A stretch of DNA of 64,000 bases from Trematomus loennbergii (lineage: Eukaryota > Chordata > Actinopteri > Perciformes > Nototheniidae): the NCBI GenBank assembly GCA_012861695.1, contig JAAOOA010000177.1, positions 62,001 through 126,000 of the forward strand, written 5' to 3'. The translations under genes were made by a program, and so were the position numbers. The notes under the pieces are model-generated. The model had not been told where the DNA came from and searched no databases. It saw only the letters and a list, made by a program, of their open reading frames with translations. Shown piece by piece: positions 25,061 through 35,528 of the stretch (positions are counted from its first letter, which is position 1; the number at the start of each line of letters is the position of its first letter).

Positions 25061-25395
25061 CAACACACTCTCACTCCCTAAACGTCCAGGAGCGACGCTT
25101 GGTCAGGGTCCCGTGGCGTGCAGTTGGGACGCGCCGAGGCTCCTTCAGCTTCATAAACGGACGCAAAGAGCTTTCAACTGATTGCAATGTATTCCCATCG
25201 GCGGCGGTATTTGACGCTCATGGAAGCACCGCATCGGTCCATGTCGGCGGCCCTTAAAGGCAATGTGAGCGTCCATTCCCATTGGATAACGGAGAATTGT
25301 ACACCCGGAAGTAACTATTCTCCTTACTGTCGATTGATTTTACAGTGATATCTGCACTACTCATCAACTCAAAAACACCAGATTATCCTTGTTAA
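25061..25395 (+). mobile_element. Left half of a 'CAACACA-CTCTCACTCCC' element, split by piggyBac
   Basis: Starts CAACACACTCTCACTCCC and matches 35974-36285 closely, including 'cgcttggtcagggtcc', 'gctttcaactgattgcaatg' and 'tccattcccattggataacg'. It stops at TTAA (25392-25395), where the piggyBac element begins, and resumes at 30869. Two other copies (36279 and 44782 regions) read straight through this point. The family has no recognisable protein. Confidence 0.9.
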
Positions 25396-26894
25396 CCTCT
25401 TAAGCACGGCGGTCCCCCCATTGGACCCCTCCCACTGTTTGTTTTTTAGACAATGTCTCAGGGCTTCTTAACATTTATGAAACTATTAATGTGTAGCACC
25501 AGATTAACGGAAAGAATCTCAGCTAACTGAAGATATGAACCATTTTTAGCTAAAAGAAACACAAGAGTAATACCAAGCCTTTGAATTAGCATTTTGCGAA
25601 AAAATGCTAACTAATGCTAACGGAGTTTTGCACAGCACTCACTCTCAAAATGCCCTTATTACTTATCGTAACTGTACAAACAAGATATCCGATTAAAGCT
25701 GAGACTCCACAGATTCCATACATGTAGTGTCATCACTGTACGACCCCGAATTTGCGGAGCTTTCAGCCAGAAAAGAGAAAGTAAACAACATCCGGTTTAA
25801 AAAATATTACAATAATTACATCTTACCTTTTTTGATTTGTGATCAAAAGTTGTGTTCAACGGAATAAAAACGCCTCTCAAGGTTAATCCAATGTCTCTGT
25901 GTCACGTAGAATTTTTTAATCCATCATCATATTTATGGCAATAAACTGGGTATAAAGTTTTGCAGTCAAGGCTTGTACTTTCAGATATGCTTCGTTTGCT
26001 TCTCTATTACGTCCGCAATGAAAATGTTTACGTGGATTGGAATTGCCCATCGGATTCTATTGGATCTAATGGTTAAGAAAAAGGTGTAAATCACTCAAAT
26101 CGACCAATGGGTTCCATAAATATGGTCCTGCGTAAAGTATAAAGTATGAATGCCAGCGGCAGACCCATTACGCAGCAGACTCTACGCCAGGCATCCTCAA
26201 AGTCCGGACTCCGGTCCGCATCCGGACCGAACCACAACTGTCTCTGGACTCTGAGCAAATTATACTTTTCATATGTATTATCTGTATTATCTGTGTTATC
26301 TGCGAGACATCGCCACAACGCAACGAGTCAAAATTTCCGCTATGTCCACTGCATACAGCGCTCTGCATGTCACTGTTCCACTGTCTGTGTGTGTCTGTCA
26401 ACGCTTTGGTCCAATCACATTCAGCATCCCGTCAGCGTTTTTCCCCCACCAACAGTCTGCGAATCAGAGGCACAGTAGGGCGGGTCTTCGCGGAATGCGG
26501 GTGGGAAAAATGCGTGTGTCGTGTCTCTCTTTCAACCTGTCTGAGTCAGAGCGAGAGTTTAAAAACAGTTAACAGCTCATCTAGTTGCATCTGTACTGTA
26601 GCTAGTAGCCTAGTTTCACCTACCGGGGTGGCAACTGCCACCCTAAAAATAGGCCTTGCCACCCCAGCTGCCACCCCAGTTGGCAGCTTTGTTTTGAAAG
26701 AAAAGTTGTGGCTCATCTGACATTTATGAGAGAAAGTCTCTAATGTCCGAGTGCAAGTGAATGCAGCACAAGATGCACGTCTTGTAACCCCTCCCCCGTC
26801 CCTGGCGCGAGCGTGGAAATATGATTGGCGGCGATTTCATTTGAACGGGACGGCGCAAAACGAGAAGCATTCGGACCCAAGTACTGAAGGAATG

Positions 26895-27040
26895 AGGTAT
26901 TTGCGGTCTACAATGACAGAGAAGAGACTGTCAAGTTTGGCTGTACTCAGCATTGAATCAAAACGCACTAAAGCTGTTGATCTTAATAAGTTTGTGAGGC
27001 GTTTTGCTGAACAAAATGGTAATCGCCGCATTCAGCTGTA
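26895..27040 (+). pseudogene. Carboxy-terminal hAT transposase fragment (ZMYM1-like)
   Basis: The frame reads MTEKRLSSLAVLSIESKRTK, then AVDLNKFVRRFAEQ and a stop shortly after. This matches the end of hAT transposases annotated in fish as zinc finger MYM-type 1-like, where the dimerisation domain is followed by a Lys/Arg-rich tail. Upstream catalytic parts are absent from this position. Family naming is from memory of the motif and should be treated as approximate. Confidence 0.65.
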
Positions 27041-27195
27041 ATAGACATGTCAACTTGATGCTCTGCTCACGGATGAGCATACAAAACTGTTAAGATGATG
27101 ACCTTACGTGTTAAATATATTTTTTCTTTGTGGGGGTCTGCCCCCAAAAAACAGTTTTAAGTCCTGAGAAAGTCAAATAAGACGGTGTGTAAAAC

Positions 27196-27240
27196 TACAC
27201 TGCCCAGCCAAAAAAAATAACCACTTTGATTTAACTAGGC
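27196..27240 (+). repeat. Tc1-like terminal repeat scrap
   Basis: 'ctacactgcccagccaaaaa' followed by 'taaccactttgatttaac' resembles the terminal repeat of teleost Tc1-like elements. Only one end is present, directly upstream of the second hAT fragment. Confidence 0.45.
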
Positions 27241-27289
27241 CAGTAGGTAAGGACTTTCCACTGGATAATAACTGAAGTATAAAAGAATG

Positions 27290-27660
27290 CATGACTGAAG
27301 TGATGGAGACCATGTTTGAAGGCAAACAAAAAGAGGAAATAACAGGTCAAATCAAGCAAATCCCCCTCTCAGATTCCACAGCAACCAGAAGAACATAAAT
27401 ACTGGCTGGTGATTTGATTAATCAGCTTTGTGATGGAATAAAAATGCACAGTGCATTTCCTTAGCTGTGGATGAGTCCACTGACACCACTGACAATGCTC
27501 AGTTGCTGGTGTTTGTGAGTTTTTATGATGAGGCAAAGGGGGAGTTTGTTGAAGATGTGTTGGGCCTGACGAACCTCAGTGGACACACAAGGGGGCAAGA
27601 CATTTATAAAGCAATAATGGGAATGCTGAATGAAAGAGGGTGCAGCTGCCTTTATTCATA
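27290..27660 (+). pseudogene. Catalytic-region fragment of a GTF2IRD2/ZBED-type hAT transposase
   Basis: The translated segment contains EVMETMFEGKQKEEITGQIK, DSTATRR followed by a stop, ILAGDLINQLCDGIK, then LAVDESTDTTDNAQLLVFV and GLTNLSGHTRGQDIYKAIMG. The Asp-Glu-Ser-Thr-Asp block is the first catalytic aspartate region of hAT transposases related to GTF2I-repeat-domain protein 2. The frame has at least one internal stop (near 27397) and ends at 27661. The remaining catalytic residues and dimerisation domain are missing. Confidence 0.75.
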
Positions 27661-28173
27661 ACTGTGCAGCTCTTACACTGCGACTCTGAGGGATCAAGCA
27701 CAGACACAATAACAATGAAAACTGCTGCATACAGATTATTTTTGTTTTTGCAACCTCGTGTTAAGAATCTTGTTGCAATTGTTTAAAAGTTTGAATGACC
27801 GTAATGACCTTCTTATTGAAACATTTTTTTTTACCTTTAAGATTTGTATTTGAGTACCCCTGCTCTACGCCGTGTTTAGTACGTAAACAACAGGAATTGC
27901 AGCAGGACCCAGAGCGCACAGAGCGGACAGCAGATAACGGAGCAGATTACAAGATTGGCGTTTAGGACTTTTTCTATACTTTGACTTTTGTCAAATAAGG
28001 GCTTGCAGGAAAGAGATGCTTACTACTTTACAGGCAATGGAAATGGTGACTAATGTTGACAGCTATGCAGATATGTTACCTGTTGATTCTGAGTCAGACG
28101 ACGAGGATCTCCTGCAGCCAGAATGGAACCCGGACCGTTGTGACTCTGATGATGAAATTCCACCACGGGAAAG

Positions 28174-28492
28174 GTATGTAATCTCTCTGTTTTTATCTAT
28201 TACTTATTTATTTGGTGTACGATTATTCATATAGTAAATAAAAGCGTCTGCTAAATGTAATGTAATGTAATGTACACTCAAAATGGCATGTTTGGCAGGA
28301 ATTTGGCAGAGGGATTATTTACAAAAATAGTGTTTCTTGTCTGTTACATTTACTAAAAGTATAGGCCAGTGTTCATCTATAGTCACTAAATGTATTGCAT
28401 TCACACACTGAAAATGGCATGTTTACTGCCAAGGAAACAGGAATTACAGGAATTAATCTAATCTCTTTGTTTTTCCACATTTGTTTTCATAG
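28174..28492 (+). other. Intron of the piggyBac transposase gene
   Basis: The donor AAG|GTATGT and the acceptor 'ttttcatag' give a 319-bp intron, and the codon phase (two bases plus one) is preserved across it. It contains 'aaagcgtctgctaaatg' followed by three TGTAA-type units, the tail signature of a teleost SINE, at about 28230-28275. Both sides of the join encode the acidic Ser/Asp/Glu stretch usual for the amino end of vertebrate piggyBac proteins. Confidence 0.75.
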
Positions 28493-30131
28493 TGATGGAG
28501 ATGAGGATGAAATGGCTTCACCATTGCCTACTGTCACCCAGCCCACACCTGCCTCACCCTCACATTCCTCAACTTCTAGAAAGAGATCTGCACCAGTATT
28601 GGCCACTCAGCCTGCATCCAAAAAGCTCTCACTTCCAAAGCTACCATCGTCTGGTTTCTACCAGCTTTCTGCAGCGTCAGATACATCTGTAAACACAGGA
28701 AGCGTGGCCGAGGTGGGGCTCCCGCTCCTCAGCCAGGAAAAGGTGTAAAACGCAGGAAGCATGGCCGAGGTTCTTCCTCTTCCAGAACGACAGAAGAAGA
28801 ACTCAGGTGGCACAACAGAGAGGAGAATGACCAAACACCAGAGCCACTGAATTTCACGCCAGCCAGGGTCCCAGGCCCAGCGCTCAACCCCACTGTAGCA
28901 TGGTCTCCCCTCTCCATTTTCAGACTTTTTTTTAGCGCTTCCGTGGTTCATACAATCATTGCCAACATGAACGCCAACGCCCTGAAAAGACTGCAGGCTG
29001 GAAAGAAGCATGTTTGGAAAATGCTGTCTGTGAGGGATTTCTATGTTTTCCTGTCCATTGTCATTTTCTCAGGCCTCGTCACCGTTCCCAACCGATCGGA
29101 CTACTGGAGGAAGAAATGGCCATATAACTTCAAATTCCCAGGTGATGCGATGTCCCGGGACCGCTTCGGAGCCATCATGTGGTCACTGCACCTGAGCAAC
29201 CCTGAAGAAGACGAGGAAAACGATCGCAAAAGGAACACCGCTGAGTACGACAGACTTTTCAAGATAAAGCCCCTGTACACGGACATCGTTACTGCCTGCA
29301 AAGCACATTTCCAGCCCCATCAAAACATTTCAATAGATGAGAGGATGGTCGCCTCAAAGGCCCGCATCAGCATGAAGCAGTACATGAAGGATAAACCAAC
29401 TAAGTGGGGATACAAACTGTTTGTGCTGGCGGATTCCTCCACGGCATACACATGGAACTTCAATGTGTACACAGGGAAGAGTACGTTCCTCTCAGGCCAG
29501 GGACTCAGCTACACCTCCGTGACCGACCTCCTCCCCTCCCTCTGCTCGGTGCGGGCTACACACTCTTTGTGGACAACTTCTACACTAGCCCTGCCCTCTT
29601 TGGGGATTTGGCCACAAGAAACATTGGCTGTTGTGGGACCATTCGAAAAAATCGAGTTGGTTTCCCACAGACGGAGTTGAATGGCCTACCAAAGAAGGCT
29701 GAAAGGGGAGATCTGCGGTGGATAAGGGAAGGCAAACTCCTGTTCATAAAGTGGATGGACAGCCGTGAAGTGACCATGTGCATGCATGCAGCCTTCAGCG
29801 GTCAGACGGTCCAGGGAAAGTGAAACAGGCTGGTGTGTGGCAGACTAAGACTGTTCCCGTTCCTGACGCTGTGTTGGACTACAACCGAAGCATGGGTGGC
29901 GTGGATGTGTCTGACGCTTTGATCGGGTACTACAGCGTTCTCCACAAAACGATGAAATGGTACAAGACTTTTTTTTACCATTTTCTGGACATTGCCGTGG
30001 TGAACAGCTTCATTCTCCACAAGGAGCTGTACAAGATGACGAGTGACCCCAGCAGGACAAAGCCACACACACAGAAGACTTTCAGGGAGCAGCTTGCTTC
30101 TGAAATGTTGGAATTTGGAACACCTCCACCA

Positions 30132-30154
30132 CCCCCCCCCCCCCCCCCCCCCCC
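30132..30154 (+). repeat. 23-cytosine run inside the transposase reading frame
   Basis: It encodes a run of prolines just before the cysteine-rich tail. A slippage of one or two bases would shift the frame. The annotated length may not be exact. Confidence 0.9.
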
Positions 30155-30312
30155 ACTCACATGCGGGCCCAAGTTTTATGGGAAAGATGTCCGTATCAAG
30201 AAGGTGAAGACAGCTGTGTACTGCAGGAAGTGTCAGGTCCCTCTGTGCTTCACTTCCAAAAAGAATTGTTACGAGGAGTGGCATGCCTAAATTGTAACAT
30301 TGTAAAGTTTTA

Positions 30313-30318
30313 AATAAA
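30313..30318 (+). promoter_or_regulatory. Polyadenylation signal AATAAA of the piggyBac gene
   Basis: AATAAA lies 23 bases after the transposase stop codon at 30288-30290, followed by a T-rich stretch at about 30342-30363, consistent with a short 3' untranslated region. Confidence 0.7.
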
Positions 30319-30868
30319 TCTGCTCCAGTTGGAGTCAAACTTCATTTTGTATGTTTTTTTTTTTACAACAGTTGTATTTGGATGAAATGAATACCTATAG
30401 TGATAATTCAAAGTAATAAAATGATTTTTACAGTGAAAAAGGTCAAATGGAACTGATGTTTCCCAAATTACCCAGAGGTGAGTTTATCTTTCTAAACCTC
30501 TCTAAAAAGGTCAAATTTCACTTGTTTTGCATCAATCTTGATACAGGGTACTTATTATATGTTATAGTTTGGATTCCTAAAGCTTTTAGTCTACTAACCC
30601 ATCATTCAAGGGTGGTTTTCACTATAAGTAATGTTTTTTTTTAGGCGGAGATAGAATTTACATGTTTTTACTATGTTCCATATGAATTACTTTAAAATAA
30701 AAACATCTATATAGATTCTAACACTTCTACATCCAACTCACAGATGTAACCTTGCTTTGAGAAAAAAGATTATTAATTTACCCCTTTTAGACGTGAAGAT
30801 ATAGTCTTTGTTGTGTTAGTGGCATTTTCGAGCCTGAAACCTGAAAAACAGGCTCAGGGCTTAACAGG

Positions 30869-31190
30869 TTAATTACACAACATTGATTGGTTTAAATTGT
30901 GTGCAATGCTTTTGTATTTTTCCCCTTCGATTCGGAGAAACAAATATTTTTTCGGAGTTTAGGATGGCAGAAGACACTACACTACCCAGAATCCTCAGCT
31001 ATCATTTAGGACTACAGCATGTGCTTTGTTTGACAAACCCCGTGATTAGTTCTCAAGCTCTGTGATTGGATGTTGGAGTGGCAGTGCGCGAAGTTTACAC
31101 CGCGTCAAACAGCACTTTGAAATGGAATGAAACCCATCGACGGCACACTATTCAAATCAAGACTCGAACGTGTCCTACCCCCCCCCCCCC
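30869..31190 (+). mobile_element. Right half of the repeat split by piggyBac
   Basis: Continues from TTAA with 'ttacacaacattgattgg' and matches 36286-36390 and 44788-45040 ('ttcggagtttaggatggc', 'gacactacactaccca', 'ttggatgttggagtggcag'). It is cut at a C run near 31180, beyond which a minus-strand LINE tail begins, so its own right terminus is lost. Confidence 0.88.
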
Positions 31191-31194
31191 CTTA

Positions 31195-31554
31195 GGTCAC
31201 AGGCTCCTCCAACAGTGCAAAACAATAAAACAGATACACAGAAAAAATAGTGCAAGTAAATACAAAAAGAAAAATAGTAATGTAGTCAAAAGTTAAATAG
31301 TGCAATAAGAGTCTATATACAAGTGATTGGAATATGATATATTAGACAAATAATTTCTAACTAGCAGCCAGATGAATGTTATGGATGTTGTTTCAAAGTT
31401 CAGGTGTTTAATAGTCTTCTGGCCTGTGGGGTGAAGCTGTCCCTGAGTCTGGTGGTTTTAGTCCGGATGCTGCGGTACCGCCTGCCAGACGGCAGCAGAC
31501 AGAACAGTTTGTGGCTGGGGTGATGGGGGTCTTTTATAATCCTGAGGGCTTTCT
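31195..31554 (-). mobile_element. LINE 3' fragment, same family as 35.4-38.2 kb
   Basis: On the minus strand, about 31400-31554 encodes RIIKDPHHPSHKLFCLLPSG and further residues, nearly identical to the carboxy end of the LINE at 36609-37053. A 3' untranslated tail runs down to about 31195. The 5' side is cut by the TTAA-flanked MITE at 31559. Confidence 0.85.
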
Positions 31555-31558
31555 TTAA

Positions 31559-32034
31559 AGTGGACCTATCATGCTATATTTGAATAATATAGTATAGGAC
31601 CATACCTATATAAGGCATATTTATACTTTTTTTTCAAAATACCAAACAGATCATGCATTTTAGCCATGCCTCATTTTGCTCAATTTGACATTTTTTACCC
31701 CTGTTTTTGTAAGGGCAGATTCAGTGAGAACAGCACCATCTACAGGCCTGGCATATGTACTACAGCGTCTCCAGCGCTTTCGAACGGCAATGGCCGTGGC
31801 TGTCTCCTCCTGATTGGTGGAGTTGGCCCAATAGCCGTAGCGCCACTCAGGACAGTGTTCAAATCTGGATCAGTTTTGATCAGATCCGTTGCAGCCCCTT
31901 TTTTAGAGATTTGGGTATGGAGGAAAATAGAGAGGGTTGTGTTTTCTGACACTTGGTGAGTTCCCTGGAACACCGGGGACACATATTCATGTATAAAAGA
32001 CGTACAAAAGTGCATTTTGCATGATAGGGCCCCT
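31559..32034. mobile_element. TTAA-flanked MITE, 476 bp
   Basis: Ends AGTGGACCTATCATGC and, on the opposite strand at the right, AGGGGCCCTATCATGC are inverted matches. TTAA occurs at 31555-31558 and 32035-32038. No coding capacity; the open frames on both strands (about 90 codons) overlap each other and are incidental. The termini differ from those of the piggyBac element at 25396. Confidence 0.9.
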
Positions 32035-32040
32035 TTAAGG

Positions 32041-33290
32041 TTAACCTGGCATTTTTCCTACATTTATTTTAGTTACTTTACAGATTCTGATTAATGATGT
32101 GAAATATAAACAACCCTTAAATCAGATTTTAGTTACACCTGAGTAAAATTCAGTGAAGGTGATTGTCAAGTGCAAACAATCAGGCGAGATATTTGATAGT
32201 TGGTGCTTGAGAAGACAAAAAATGTATCTGCAGATCCCTATAAAGCATATTCATTACTCGTTATTCTCTAATTGTTCATCAAAAACTGTATATAATGGCT
32301 ATTTTGCACATCCCTTTCAAGATTTTCAAAGGTTTATTGAAATATCATATACACAACCACGGTGTAGTTATGCAATGATGACAAACTTGGGTCATAGGTT
32401 CCTCAACAAGAGATCTATCAATATGTGTGTACCTCCACCATTAAACTGTCATATTCTGCACATTTCTTATTCTATCTACATACATCTTATAAGAGTATAA
32501 TAAATATCTATAATATCGGTTAAAATAAGTGCTTCAACATAGTTAACTTTGCAGGAAAGTTGATTGTCAAGTCCCAAAACAAACCATGCAATACATTAAA
32601 CGTTAAGTACTTTGTCAGGCTTAATATAGATACCCCCAAAGCTTTTTGCTTACATGTATTTAAAAAAGACCTTAACCTAAAGTATTATTTAATGTTTAAA
32701 TAAAGCCTAATTAGTTTGTCTGTTTTGCACATCCTCCTATTAATATCTTTGTACATCCGGCACTAAACTGTTTTATTCTAGAAACCATTTGCAGTATCTT
32801 CTAGATATTTTATATTCTATATTTCCATCATTGACCTTCTATTTCCTCCTATTTTGTATATACTCCTAATATTTAAATGTTTTCATAAAATATAACACAT
32901 TCAAAAGTGCTTTACAAAAATGAAAGACATTAAGAAAAAGGCATTTTAAACAGTCATTAAAAAGCAACACAATCTACCTGCATTGCAATTACTCTAAACG
33001 TGTAATAACGTGATTTAACCAGTAGGTGGTTTGGGTTAAAAAGCTGTCAAGTTTACAGTGTTAACAAAATAAAATATACTGCTGTTTCTGGTTTAGTTTA
33101 CGACGGATATATTCTGTTATTGTTTTGATATTTGTAACACAAAAGCGATGGAAAAAACCCACAGCAACACAGAAAAGATGGTCTTAACATGACCCAGCGG
33201 TCTAGTAGTTAATAAAAAACAATAATATCAAAACAAAATATTACTACTAACTTTATTGTGAAATTAAAACAGAACGGTAAAAGAATAGTT
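32041..33290 (+). repeat. Modular repeat block shared with 49.0-50.3 kb and 61.8-62.4 kb
   Basis: 'ttaacctggcattttt' to 'gtgattgtcaagtg' (32041-32175) matches 49008-49145. 'atccctataaagcatattc' to about 32540 matches both arms of the palindrome around 62.08 kb. 'gtttgggttaaaaa' to 'tttgtaacac' (about 33027-33145) matches about 49290-49420, and 33220-33290 matches 50275-50345. The block is thus made of segments that also occur inside the foldback elements. No protein recognised. Confidence 0.8.
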
Positions 33291-33299
33291 TCCGGTCTA

Positions 33300-33440
33300 T
33301 TCTGAGGCCCGATCTCTGTAGATAAATAAAGAACTATGACAGATGTGTAATATTTAATGCAGCCGAATCATTTATTACAATGCATTCATGTGATGACTTT
33401 CAAAGAGTAAAGCAACTGCTGAATAAAGTATGATTTTATC
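33300..33440 (+). repeat. Foldback-internal module, isolated copy
   Basis: 'gtgtaatatttaatgcagcc' followed by 'tgatgactttcaaagag' matches 51047-51110, 62675-62740 and, inverted, 40400-40480. It directly follows the block that ends at 33290, the same order as at 50.3-51.1 kb. Confidence 0.8.
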
Positions 33441-33539
33441 TTTTACGAAACGTTTTTTTCCATATGGAATGCAGTTGGAGGTCAACCAATCACAGAGCTA
33501 CGAAGAAGGATACGGCACCAACGGCAGTAAACAATAACT

Positions 33540-34600
33540 GTAACGAAATCAACATGCAATATCGTTGACGAAAAGTGACGAAACGAAAATGTAGTTTACT
33601 AAATAAAAACTATGCCAAAATCTCTCTGTACTTTCGTTGACGAAAAATGAGGAGACGAAATATTATCAAACATAACGTTACATCTCTGACAGTCAGTTTT
33701 TCTCCCAGCAGTTCCATTTCCGGTGCTGCGGCTGGGCAGCAGCTGTGTGTCTGGGCAGCAGCTGTGTGTCTGTGCTGCGCGCGGCGGTACATTTGAATTA
33801 CACCGGGCAGCGGCACACTGTGAACTGTCAGGATGACTCGGGTCTAACTCATGGTCTAACTAACCTTATTTAACAGAAAATAAAATGGCAACAACAGGGC
33901 TTGGGAGCAGTGGTCGCATTAACCGAATACCCCTCTCCCCCCATCACCGCGAGTGAGAGAAGAGTTGTCTACAGACTCGACGGGTAATAATGGATTATGA
34001 CGGAAATGTTACGATCCTGTCCGTCAAAATGACTGACAACGAAAAAGTCTAACGCCACCACTGCTTGGGACAAAGAAACAATGTAATATTTGGGCCCATT
34101 TTTGCTACAATGAGGCGGAGAAAAAAAGCGAATGCACTGTTTTATCAGAAGGGAAGAAATGTGGCCATAACACAGCTGTAAAAATACCACAAACCTGACC
34201 AGATACTCTCTGCAAAGCTGCATTCTTAATCATTCAACCTGTGTTTTTCATCAAATAAGGACAATATATAATCTTGTTGTGAAATAAGTTTGACTAAAAT
34301 GACAAATTATTGGATTTGGCTAGACTAGTTAGACTGAAATGTTCTATATAATCTGATGACTAAAAAAGACAGTTTTCATTGAAAAAAAGTAGACTCAAAT
34401 AATTAGTTTTCTTGACTAAAATAGTTACTGTTTTATTTGACTGAAATAAGACTAAAATGCTCAGACTTTTAGTCGACTAAAACTTGACTAAATAAAAACA
34501 GGATGAAGGTGACTAAATATGACTAAAACTAAAAAGGAAATTTAACACAGGACTAAGACTAAAACTAAATGAAAAAATAGCTGACGAAATTAACACTACG
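33540..34600. repeat. GACTAAAA-rich degenerate repeat element
   Basis: Both ends carry 'cgaaat(c/t)aacac'-like motifs. The right third (about 34290-34595) is a degenerate array of 'gactaaaa' and 'actaaaac' motifs, a pattern I recognise from a common teleost MITE. A short direct repeat 'ctgggcagcagctgtgtgt' occurs twice at about 33733-33770. No protein and no clean duplication. Confidence 0.5.
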
Positions 34601-35425
34601 TATAGGGAGGGGCGGGCCTGGCTATGCACATGTGTGACAATTAAAAGTTAACTACGATTTTAATTCTCCATTTTTAGTAGGTGATGTATCAGTAAAATAG
34701 TGTAATCATCTGAAGGTATTCTGTCATTTAGTCTCCTAAACTCTGATGAAAAGGGCCTGAGGGTGCAACTCTGCATTATAGGGTAAACATTTTTGACGAG
34801 TCTTCATGCTGTGTGTCAACTTTAGAGGGTTTATTATAATAGGACGCATCTGCTGTAAGCTCCTCAAGTGACCCTCCAGCACAAAGCTGCTGCCACATGA
34901 CTCCTGCAAAGACACAGCGGTGGAGGCTGATACTGTAATGAGGAAGAAGCTGACTGTTGGGCTAGGCTCAGTAGTGGTGGCAAGCTGTGCCCTGTCTCCC
35001 ACAACCAATAATTAAACCATCTGATGAAAAGCAAATGATAGTGATTATTCATGGATAGTTAATGACACATTCAGTGGGCTTCTGCAATACTTTCTGTATC
35101 TCCTCCTGTTTGCTTCTAATATATCCCCATGTATGCTCCATGTGTTGACACAATTTTTGACAGGTCAACCTTTTTAACAGTTACAGTTTATTTCACTGCT
35201 GACATTATCAATAATATAGAGTCGCTACATAAAACTACTGAAGAAGAAAACTGATTTCAGAAATATTCAGAAAAAATAAAATGTTCTCTCTTAAAGTGAA
35301 CAAGCTTGTTAACCTCCAAACACCAGCAGAGTGCCCCAGCTCTCAGCTGTATAGTCGATAAGAGAAGATGGTTTGCACCCTTTGGTCAAGATGTGAAAAA
35401 TGAATATTAACATTCTGATCTCAGA
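34601..35425. other. Unassigned sequence
   Basis: No gene or terminal repeats recognised; the minus-strand open frames (62 and 90 codons) overlap each other and show no domain. Confidence 0.4.
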
Positions 35426-35528
35426 GATGCGCCGGTGAAGATGGCCGCATTGTCCTTTGGGTCCTCTCCAACTTTGCCCTTTTTCGTATTTCTTTAGTGT
35501 TATTTACTTTTTGCCGTTTGCTTTTAAC

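Larger units (their letters stand above)
26188..27862. mobile_element. hAT element nested in the piggyBac 5' region
   Basis: Ends CAGGCATCCTCAAAGTCCGG (left) and, on the other strand at the right, CAGGGGTACTCAAATACAAA are flanked by perfect 8-bp duplications CTCTACGC at 26180-26187 and 27863-27870. Inside are two transposase scraps in non-native order (a carboxy-terminal-type piece at 26895-27040, then an amino-proximal catalytic piece at 27290-27660), plus a patch of 'gccaccc' repeats at about 26620-26690. The element therefore looks like a mosaic of at least two hAT lineages. It separates the piggyBac left end from its promoter and gene. Confidence 0.9.
28016..30290 (+). pseudogene. piggyBac transposase gene, PGBD-like, frame-broken
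   Basis: Exon 1 (28016-28173) encodes an acidic start (DSESDDEDLLQPEWNPD). A GTATGT...CAG-type intron (28174-28492) joins in frame to SDGDEDEMASPLPT. A Ser/Pro-rich, then basic linker (RKRGRG, KRRKHGRG) leads to the transposase core: KHVWKMLSVRDFYVFLSIV, ISIDERMVASKAR (first Asp, 29336), VDNFYTSP (second Asp, 29572), DYNRSMGGVDVSD (Asp at 29904 and 29913). A cysteine-rich end (CGPKF ... CRKCQVPLCF) matches the DNA-binding tail of piggyBac proteins. The frame shifts near 28690-28750, 29543-29552 and 29806-29818. The reading frame otherwise is free of stops, which implies recent inactivation or base-calling errors. Confidence 0.92.
25396..30868 (+). mobile_element. piggyBac transposon, 5.5 kb, at a TTAA site
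   Basis: The element begins CCTCTTAAGCACGGCGG and ends with the inverted counterpart of CCTGTTAAGCCCTGAG, flanked by TTAA at 25392-25395 and 30869-30872. Uninterrupted paralogues of the target near 36279 and 44782 contain one TTAA, so the footprint is exactly a TTAA duplication. It carries an intron-containing transposase gene (28016-30290), a polyadenylation signal, and a hAT insertion of about 1.7 kb in its 5' part. The autonomous core without the hAT would be about 3.8 kb, within the range of vertebrate piggyBac-like elements. The gene is frame-broken, so this copy is probably dead. Confidence 0.95.

Noticed and set aside
25396..32038. Mobilisation of the TTAA MITEs by the piggyBac at 25396
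   Set aside because: Terminal sequences differ (CCTCTTAAGC versus AGTGGACCTA or AGGCCCATG), so this transposase is unlikely to be their source.
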